This document shows, piece after piece, positions 59,801 to 64,000 of a stretch of DNA of 64,000 bases; position 1 is the stretch's first letter, and every line of letters begins with the position of its first letter. The position numbers were made by a program, and so were the translations under genes. The stretch spans positions 107,735 to 171,734 of the forward strand of contig JAWZYV010012359.1 in NCBI GenBank assembly GCA_038373885.1. The letters are read 5' to 3'. The notes under the pieces were generated by a model, which did not search any database, had not been told where the DNA came from, and saw only the letters and a program-made list of their open reading frames with translations. The stretch comes from Cheiracanthium punctorium (taxonomy: Eukaryota > Arthropoda > Arachnida > Araneae > Cheiracanthiidae).

Positions 59801-61081
59801 TATTAGTAAGTAACAACTTGACATAATTTAGTACTATGGTACTACAGCATAACTTTCATTCATGACATAAAAATTGTATTTGTTTACCAATTGTCAAATA
59901 CTTAAATTTGTTTACAAATTCGGTTGCAGGATATTCAGTTTGTCTGCCGAACTGGCAATATATACTGAATATTCGGTGCATCCTTCCCTAAAGTAAAGCT
60001 TGGCATATTAAAGGAATGCCTAAGCGCCAGTAATATGTTCATACGTTTGTTGACACAGAAAAGCAGATGAAAGAATAATTCAAGCATGAAACTGGGATAG
60101 ATAAGCAATTAATTGAAGCAGAATAGAAGGAGAAAAGCATAATACAAAATTTTGAAAGCTAGTATAGATAAAAATGAGAACAGAAATTAAGGTTAATATA
60201 CTTGATTTAAAATACATTAAATTTAAGAAGTTGAAAACAAATGGCAATTAATATAAAATATGGGGCACAGGTCTGGGTCTAAACATGTATTCATTTAAAG
60301 TTTAAACACATATAATTTAAATGGGTCATTGAGTCGAAAAAAAGATTTCAGCAGTACTAGAGATGGCAATAAAACACCCTCACTTAATGGTATAATTCTA
60401 TATCTACAATGAGAATTAAGTAATACGCTAAACTTATTAATCAAGCCTTGTACACATTATATATTTCAATGATAATTTGAGCTAACTTACAACAAAACAA
60501 AATACAGCATTTGCATCATCTATTTTTATTTATTTCACTTATTTTTTATAATCCAATGATAAATATATTTAAACAAAACTTTATTTTGACAAAAATTCGA
60601 TTCTAACAGAAAGCACATTTGACAATAATTTAAAGATTAAGAATATTTCAACTAGACAAAATATGGTCCCTAACCTACTTGCGATTTAAAATTTTTTGAT
60701 AATCTAATAGATAAAAAGAAATCAATTCAGAAAGGGCGGTGTTAACAAAGCATTTAATGATGTAACATCATCAAAACATGTGAAATGTAAGTTTTATTCA
60801 ACATAATAACGGTAACTCACGATCATGTCAGAATGGCCGGTATCAACATCTTGAATAACACTGCCTGTAAACAAATAAACGAAAAGCATTATTCATATGA
60901 AATATAGACGATAATCATGGTAAATAAACAAAATAAAAATAACAACATCATGGCAACAATAAAAGAGAAGATAAAACTTTAGATCGAAAATGGAAGTACA
61001 AAAGAAACCGGAAAAATATGCCAAATAAATTTCAAAGAACAAAACATTTTGAAATCTATCAAAATTCTAACCTGAAGTCAT
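38777..61081 (-). CDS. Sec13: Protein transport protein Sec13 (gene-level entry)
   Basis: A complete gene of nine coding exons: 61081-61072, 60864-60821, 58895-58780, 58448-58297, 56037-55904, 50996-50842, 48035-47915, 43564-43424 and 38860-38777. The lengths sum to 957 bases, that is 318 residues plus stop, against about 322 in human. All introns are GT-AG and all phases agree. The product is a six-bladed WD40 protein. In known biology it pairs with Sec31 in the COPII vesicle coat, sits in the Nup107/Nup84 complex of the nuclear pore, and joins the GATOR2 complex. Diagnostic stretches are [95 protein letters not shown] and [10 protein letters not shown]. The C-terminal tail is shorter than in vertebrates. 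The ATG has A at -3. Confidence 0.97.
38933..39600. mobile_element. Giant fold-back MITE (about 665 bp) with TA-type ends
   Basis: The left end TATACAGGGTGTCCC is inverted at the right as TATACGGGGTGT. Inversion continues through ATTCTTCATCTATTTAGAGATAAGT against ATTCTTTATCTACTAAGAGATAAGT. It continues in the centre with CCCATATACTAATGAG against CCCATACACTAATGAG and ACAAAATTTGAG against ACCAAATTTGAG. Almost the whole element is thus one diverged palindrome. TA flanks suggest a Tc1/mariner link. It lies in Sec13 intron 8. Confidence 0.8.
39934..40228. mobile_element. Pogo/Tigger-like MITE
   Basis: The left end CAGTAAAACCTTGATAAGTC follows TA. The right end inverted reads CAGTAAAACTAAATGACTTG, with GGATAAGTC further in. 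The right target dinucleotide is CA, probably mutated. No coding capacity. Confidence 0.68.
40229..42009. other. Sec13 intron 8 sequence
   Basis: No exon. A poly-C tract lies at 40979-40988. A short open frame at 41682-41963 has no family resemblance or splice context. Confidence 0.5.
42010..42200. other. Hairpin-rich, GC-higher island
   Basis: Three perfect small stems lie within 190 bases: CCCTGC-TGC-GCAGGG (42016-42030), CTCGA-TTGT-TCGAG (42068-42081) and CTCAC-TTCAC-GTGAG (42159-42173). The last is enclosed by GGCAAG...CTTTGCC. It could be a structured RNA or a transposon end. I do not recognise it. Confidence 0.4.
42201..43423. other. Sec13 intron 8 sequence, nothing recognised
   Basis: The short - strand frame at 42288-42512 has no recognisable similarity. 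Confidence 0.45.
43424..43564 (-). CDS. Sec13: Sec13 exon 8
   Basis: 47 whole codons, phase 0 at both ends. It encodes [20 protein letters not shown] then [20 protein letters not shown] and VSGGDNK. The acceptor is CCAAG, a slightly weak form of AG. The donor is GTAACT. Confidence 0.96.
43849..44292. mobile_element. Pogo-like MITE (444 bp)
   Basis: The left end CAGTAGACCCCCCC follows TA, and the right end inverted reads CAGTAGACCCCCCATAACAC with TA outside. The inner CCAATAACACGGGTCC at left is matched by CGTGTTATATGGATTC-type inversion at right. CAGT(A/T)GACCCC ends with TA targets are known of pogo/Tigger elements. Confidence 0.78.
44293..47914. other. Sec13 intron 7: repeat-like patches, no exon
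   Basis: CAGGGTGTCTACCAAATTTC at 44528 followed by CCTGACTTTTGG looks like one end of a transposon, but no inverted partner was fixed. 45290-45360 holds a near-duplicate pair built on TTTTCTGGACTCATTATCTA and TTTTCCGGTTTTTTCCAGA. 45610-46285 is rich in AACAGGAAGATT motifs and ends with GAAGAGTTGGCAGCCATG. Its inverse is typical of some DNA-transposon ends. An A-then-T run lies at 45709-45740. Confidence 0.4.
47915..48035 (-). CDS. Sec13: Sec13 exon 7
   Basis: It starts by completing a serine codon and ends in phase 0. It encodes [20 protein letters not shown] then [32 protein letters not shown] is a strongly conserved Sec13 motif. Confidence 0.97.
48213..48684. mobile_element. hAT-like MITE with 8-bp target duplication
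   Basis: The ends TAGAGATGAGTTCGGGCTC and, inverted, TAGAGATGAGACGGGCTCAG form terminal repeats. Flanks ATGTGCAT (48205-48212) and ATGTGCAT (48685-48692) are exact 8-bp duplications, the hAT hallmark. Subterminal GAGCCCGAGCCCGA motifs are repeated. No transposase is encoded. It lies in Sec13 intron 6. Confidence 0.9.
49355..50067. mobile_element. Inverted-repeat element with internal duplication
   Basis: CATACCTGCCAACCTA at the left is inverted as GTTGGCAGGTATG at the right. AATTGT flanks both sides (49349-49354 and 50068-50073). Inside, a roughly 190-base block with a G tract, TTAAAATAGGAATCAGTTTT-type sequence and AAGATTGAATT occurs twice (about 49576-49720 and 49764-49920). ACGGATAATCCGTATATTTT is repeated near the right end. 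The superfamily is uncertain. Confidence 0.75.
50075..50841. other. Sec13 intron 6 remainder
   Basis: A GC-higher patch at 50195-50265 is unrecognised. A (TG)n/G tract lies at 50603-50621. No exon. Confidence 0.45.
50842..50996 (-). CDS. Sec13: Sec13 exon 6
   Basis: It begins [10 protein letters not shown] in phase 0, contains a variable serine/asparagine-rich loop ([20 protein letters not shown]), then [16 protein letters not shown], and ends two bases into a serine codon. The loop lies where other Sec13 proteins are also variable. Confidence 0.97.
51227..51311. repeat. Triplicated segment with perfect 28-bp inverted arms
   Basis: CCCTAGTGTGTATGCCAAAT...TCCA (51252-51279) is followed after TGGC by its exact 28-base inverse (51284-51311). 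A direct copy of GTGTGTATGCCAAATTTGGT lies just before (51227-51249). It is in Sec13 intron 5. Confidence 0.95.
51312..52091. other. Sec13 intron 5 sequence
   Basis: A T-then-G run lies at 51891-51917. Nothing else recognised. Confidence 0.5.
52092..52642 (-). mobile_element. Inverted-repeat element with CAGGGTTGCCA ends
   Basis: The left end CAGGGTTGCCAGCC is inverted at the right as CAGGGTTGCCAACTG. ATAATA flanks both sides (52086-52091 and 52643-52648). A - strand frame of 111 codons (52302-52637) begins inside the right end ([20 protein letters not shown]). It has no recognised domain and may be a truncated transposon protein or chance. Ends resemble hAT-type elements, but the duplication is six rather than eight bases. 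Confidence 0.68.
53139..53338. repeat. 200-bp element with 15-bp exact inverted ends
   Basis: GGGGCTAATGGGACA (53139-53153) and its exact inverse (53324-53338) enclose an AT-rich centre with an A run at 53282-53300. Probably a MITE. No target duplication was confirmed. Confidence 0.75.
53340..54133. other. Sec13 intron 5 sequence
   Basis: GGCTCCTA...TAGGAGCC inverted pair near 53627-53652 (CTGGCTCCTAAAAC and ATCTAGGAGCCAG). No exon. Confidence 0.45.
54134..54337 (-). pseudogene. hAT transposase C-terminal relic
   Basis: The - strand reads [20 protein letters not shown], then ALKN and, later, [10 protein letters not shown]. The form ILLTxPxSxAxxExxFSALKxIK...RLxxL is the recalled hAT dimerisation region, with ECVFSALKN replacing ERSFSALKR. 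Only about 65 residues remain and no catalytic part is visible. It lies in Sec13 intron 5. Confidence 0.55.
54551..54808 (-). pseudogene. Unrecognised small domain fragment, possibly transposon-derived
   Basis: An open frame of 85 codons reads [20 protein letters not shown] then IGIISE and [19 protein letters not shown]. From memory, DFVLVKF...YLRKK...F is seen near the C-termini of transposon-derived arthropod proteins, but I cannot name the family. It lies upstream of the hAT relic on the same strand, so both may come from one degraded element. Confidence 0.35.
55301..55744. mobile_element. hAT-like MITE with 8-bp target duplication
   Basis: The left end CAGGCGCACACACAGG and the right end inverted CAGTGGCGCACACAAGG are terminal repeats with a 2-base gap. 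Flanks ATTCTGTG (55293-55300) and ATTCTGTG (55745-55752) are an exact 8-bp duplication. Subterminal G tracts (55326-55339, 55358-55370) face C tracts on the other side. No transposase. Confidence 0.9.
55904..56037 (-). CDS. Sec13: Sec13 exon 5
   Basis: It completes a valine codon, then encodes [20 protein letters not shown] then [20 protein letters not shown] and NAHT, ending in phase 0 before GTAAGT. The blade structure is intact. Confidence 0.97.
56390..57612. repeat. Interspersed repeat family 2 and related tandem units
   Basis: TCAACATTCTACGGTAAACA near 56477 and TCAACATTCTACAACTAATA near 57348 head two degenerate copies of the same block. 57060-57290 matches 2540-2790. The right end has an ACTTCCTT...AAGGAAGT hairpin (about 57586-57612). 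It is an old, composite repeat in Sec13 intron 4. Confidence 0.6.
57613..58296. other. Sec13 intron 4 sequence
   Basis: A (CT/CA) microsatellite lies at 57721-57748 and an A run at 58147-58160. No exon. Confidence 0.55.
58297..58448 (-). CDS. Sec13: Sec13 exon 4
   Basis: It completes a glycine codon, then encodes [20 protein letters not shown] then [20 protein letters not shown] and [10 protein letters not shown]. These are the most conserved Sec13 blades. It ends one base into a valine codon. Confidence 0.98.
58780..58895 (-). CDS. Sec13: Sec13 exon 3
   Basis: It encodes [20 protein letters not shown] then [18 protein letters not shown] and two bases of glycine. The donor is GTATGT and the acceptor TTTTAG. 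Confidence 0.98.
58896..59292. other. Sec13 intron 2 sequence, nothing recognised
   Basis: No bounded repeat seen before the target duplication at 59293. Confidence 0.5.
59301..59990. mobile_element. hAT-like element with 8-bp target duplication
   Basis: The left end TAGAGATGCGCCAAATATC and the right end inverted TAGGGAAGGATGCACCGAATA are terminal repeats of a common hAT type. Both sides contain the CGAATATTC motif. Flanks AAGTAAAG (59293-59300) and AAGTAAAG (59991-59998) are identical. Interior 690 bp is AT-rich with a C tract at 59660-59670 and no transposase. Confidence 0.9.
60000..60820. other. Sec13 intron 2 remainder, nothing recognised
   Basis: CTAGAGATGGCAATAAAACA near 60359 resembles a single hAT-like end without a partner. 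Confidence 0.5.
60821..60864 (-). CDS. Sec13: Sec13 exon 2
   Basis: 44 bases that complete the codon begun in exon 1 and encode [14 protein letters not shown] after glycine. It matches the recalled Sec13 N-terminus (VINTVDTSHEDMI). Donor GTGAGT, acceptor TTTACAG. Confidence 0.95.
61072..61081 (-). CDS. Sec13: Sec13 exon 1 coding part (start codon)
   Basis: ATGACTTCAG followed by the donor GTTAGA. The context AACACCATGA has A at -3. Only 10 bases are coding. Joining to exon 2 gives MTSGSVIQDV. The start is inferred from phase and from Sec13 N-terminal length. Confidence 0.85.
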
Positions 61082-61320
61082 GGTGTTTAAGAAAATACTA
61101 TATATTAATGTGATTGACAATTATCAGAACAATATGAATTAAGAGATTTCAATTAAGCTGCATATTTAACGTGTAATTAGCTGACGAGGAATAAGAAAAA
61201 TAACAAACATACACGCGGCGCAACTTGACACGACTGTTGCCAAATAGAAGGTATAATGATGAAGTGTTTACAATATTAACGTCTTATATATGTCATTTAC
61301 TAATCTTTAATGCTGCTGGA
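61082..61320 (-). promoter_or_regulatory. Probable Sec13 5' UTR and promoter zone
   Basis: Placed only by position upstream of the start codon. A small CpG-bearing patch (ACACGCGGCGCAACTTGACA at 61211-61230) is the sole notable point. No TATA box was assigned. Confidence 0.35.
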
Positions 61321-61720
61321 GAGATTAGGATCGCATTTATTTGTGACCAAACGCGTCTCCATTTTCCAGGGACAGTCTCCAATTTCAGGACGTTTTTCAA
61401 ATTGTCCCCAAAATCTAAAACAGGAATTGGGGATAATTTTTAATTATTGCGTTGGTTTTTAATTAAATTCCTGTTAAATATTTCATTAATTATAAATATC
61501 CCCAGTTTTCCTTCAAAATCGGGGACATGTCCCCGATTCTATGTTCAAAAATCTAAGGCCCGTATACATGGGGCTCGTTTACATGTGCAAAAATGCGGAG
61601 TAAATCCCGGGACTTCACCGCTTTCTACCCCGCTTCAGAGGCGGGGATAGGCGTGGGCGCAATGTGGGCGACCGCCCACGGCCTCGCGCTTCCAAGGGCC
61701 TCGCATCAGTTTTCATGAAG
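61321..61720. repeat. Repeat-like block with GGGGAC/GTCCCC motifs
   Basis: It contains CCAGGGACAGTCTCCAATTT, CCCCAAAATC, AATTGGGGAT and a perfect 22-base palindrome at 61517-61538 (AATCGGGGACA and its inverse). 61650-61700 is GC-rich (TGGGCGACCGCCCACGG, an inverted pair). Probably a decayed DNA transposon. Confidence 0.4.
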
Positions 61721-62743
61721 GGATCTTGGCATGGTCTCGAACCTAAATATTTTTACCTATGGGTTAGATCTTAAAATAAAAAAACTAGACATTTGAAATA
61801 CGATTTCAGCATAGTTACATGTGAATGCTCCTTAGCACGAAAAATCATGGAGGTCGTCATTCCTCTCGGAAATATTGTCTGATTACAGGCTTGTATCTTG
61901 GACATAGTTATTGTATATTTAAGGGTGCAGCTCAAAGAAACAAAACCTCGCTCAGGGTGGCTGTACACATATTAAAATAAACTTTGAACTAAAAAAAATT
62001 TCAGAATGAGTCTTCATAAGCTGCATTACTCACTATAATAGATGAAAAAACTCTGCCTTTTATGATACATTTAGAAAAAATTCTTATTCATGGGACTGCA
62101 CAGTAAATTTTTTCGAAAAGTGGCACATTTGCAAAATGTTCGATATTTAAATACTTTAGTTTAGCAATCGCAATCTGACGACATTCAAGGAAAATAGTGC
62201 ATTTTTGCCTAAAAAATGATCCCTTTCATTAATGTTTTACAGTGAAACACAGTAGCAAATAGTAGTAACACGAGAACAGAAACTAATTCTCTTAAGATCT
62301 TATTTAAATCAAAATTTCAGTATGAGTAAGCTTTATAGTTTAATACCACGTGAATAATTTAATAATCTACTGTTGAACCCCCCCCCTCCTTCCACATTAA
62401 AAAAAAAAGAAAAGATTGCTACGACTTTTTTAAAGTACGTTAAAACTCAAATTTTGTTTGGCTTTCATTTCTTTACAAGAGTTATTTTGAGTTATATTGT
62501 AGATCACACTTAAAAGGTAGAGTAAATGAAAACGGATTCACGAACAATCTCATTTTATAATTTTACAAATTAACAATGTGAAACCTTTTAAAAAGAATTA
62601 TAAAACTGAGTTTTAAAAATGGCTTAGATAAAAAATTACAGAGAGAGCAAAAATGAAATTAAGTAACGCGGTGAAAAATAAATAAATAAATAAAATAAAC
62701 CTATTTTAAAATTGTGTTTAGAGCAGTCATTCTTGTTGCTTAA
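61721..62743. other. Intergenic, nothing recognised
   Basis: AT-rich; a C tract occurs at 62378-62387. No gene seen. Confidence 0.5.
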
Positions 62744-63590
62744 TTAGAGTTTAGCAAACCACCGGAACAATTTCCTGTCTCCTGAGCTTGCTTGACCAGC
62801 GAGTGAGGTTCTAGGGAATACCGCGGAAGCCGGTATTTGACGGGTACGCGATGCGGTTGGCTCCGGAGGAGGTTGGGAGGTCTCTGCTCGCGGCGAACCA
62901 AGTCCGTACCCTGAATTACTGGTGAAAGTGGTCCCCAGCCAAACTGAACATAACGCTCTTACTTTTCTTAACATCTTTCTACTGTTGTGCGCCCTGGTCC
63001 TTCTGGAGGATGGTTTCTGCGCCCCTTGATGCTATGAAGATTGTCTTCGCTGGACTTCGTCATTGATCGTGAGTTCCCGATTGTGAGCTGCCGGCCGTTT
63101 ATGTGTATGCCCAAGACGTTTCCTGTCTGATGTGATGCTGCCTTCGACTGATGTCTTCTACGCTGATGTCTGCTCTTCGATCCTCTTCCTGACGGACTCG
63201 AGCTCTACAACTCCACTTGGCCGAACTATTCGCCCTTCATTTTTCATACTGTTCGTGACTCTGTCTCGAACTGACCCATGGACCTACCGAAGCTGATCGA
63301 TCCTACCTCTACATGACTGCCGAACTGTTTGTTGACTGTGGCTTGCGAGTGGCAGTCGACCTACGGTGTTGCGGATCGTCTCATGTCTAGTGGGGACCTG
63401 CTAAAGAATAGCTGCAGCCTAATGATAGTCCTGGACCTAGCTACAGTTCTGTGGGAAAGTTTGAGTATAGAGAATTTTTTTTCAGAAATGTTTAATAGGT
63501 GCCTTAGAGAGTATTTTCGGCTTGGGTGGACATCCGCCACCTGGTACATTTTCTGGCTATGACGTCATCAAAGATGGCGGCCGCTCGATC
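62744..63590. other. GC-richer island of unknown origin
   Basis: Base composition changes sharply to balanced GC with many CG dinucleotides. It ends at AAGATGGCGGCCGCTCG. Short open frames exist on both strands, for example 62974-62744 on the - strand with PPPEPTASRTRQIP, which faintly recalls proline-rich tails of LTR-retrotransposon polyproteins. It could be a decayed LTR element, or a promoter or exon of an upstream gene. No splice-bounded exon was found. Confidence 0.4.
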
Positions 63591-63943
63591 ACAAAATTGC
63601 TCATATCTAAGTTAATACTTGACCGATTAACATAAAAATTGTATCAATATGTTGTAATTACTATTTGTAAGATGAAAATATGATGATGAATACTGCAATT
63701 CACCATTTATAATATGAAAATAGCAATGGTTTTTAATTGTTGCTATAAATTAATAAACAAGTTAATTTCTTATACTATTCTGGATTACAACGTGAATGTA
63801 TTATACAGTGAATGAAAGAAATGATTATAATGAAACTACAAAAGGATTTTTACATACTGAATCTAACCCCTTACTACCGCACTTACAGAAAGAGCAACAG
63901 GTTACTTCATTTGCCCTACAAATACAAGAGGATTTGGAACATT
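63591..63943. other. AT-rich intergenic, nothing recognised
   Basis: No feature seen before the TTAA at 63944. Confidence 0.5.
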
Positions 63944-63947
63944 TTAA

Positions 63948-64000
63948 CCCTTTGAGGCGCAGCCCTTTCCCAATGCTGAAAAAAGGGCAGGCGTTGCCAT
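63948..64000. mobile_element. piggyBac-like MITE D, cut by window end
   Basis: TTAA at 63944-63947 is followed by CCCTTTGAGGCGCA and then CCCAATGCTGAAAAAAGGGC, as in copies A and C. It is therefore a family member 52 kb away from the cluster. Confidence 0.88.

Overview
This is a eukaryotic, AT-rich window with spliced genes, large repeat-filled introns and several families of DNA transposons, Helitrons and a non-LTR retrotransposon. Protein similarity judged by eye and the repeat types suggest an arthropod, possibly a spider or another arachnid. That placement is inference. There are no bacterial-style operons and I recognise no tRNA or rRNA gene.

Two protein-coding genes are well supported and point towards each other. 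The 3' two-thirds of a PRKX/Pka-C3-type protein kinase lies on the + strand (coding exons from 8032 to 30806). Its first exons, with the glycine loop and ATP-binding lysine, are not found here and probably lie left of the window. The kinase has two candidate last exons, 29138-29272 and 30681-30806. Each is spliced in phase 0 and each ends in its own FxxF tail. A complete Sec13 gene lies on the - strand (nine coding exons, 61081 down to 38777, 318 residues by splice arithmetic, all GT-AG). It encodes the WD40 protein shared by the COPII coat and the nuclear pore. The two genes are separated by a 5'-truncated, nearly intact LINE at about 34350-36761.

Region by region: 1-8031 holds old repeats and two non-autonomous Helitrons (3872-6422 and 6528-7979), both inserted into the same 60-bp tandem array next to a kinase exon. 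The 13.5-kb intron 8296-21806 holds a 173-bp tandem repeat family, a cluster of piggyBac-like MITEs with almost perfect palindromic cores, a further Helitron, and a dead Tc1-like transposase. Introns from 21927 to 29137 hold a mariner relic, MITEs and a probable solo LTR. Sec13 introns hold a 665-bp fold-back element, pogo/Tigger-like MITEs, three hAT-like elements with exact 8-bp target duplications, other inverted-repeat elements and a relic of a hAT transposase C-terminus. Upstream of Sec13 there is a GC-richer island of unknown nature (62744-63590), and a further piggyBac-like MITE begins at 63948.

Kinase and Sec13 have no evident functional link. The strongest points for follow-up are the paired kinase terminal exons, the palindromic MITEs and the Helitrons with tandem-repeat cores. 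Exon calls rest on reading frame, splice sites and recalled family sequence. Repeat calls rest on terminal repeats and target duplications read by eye. No database search was possible.
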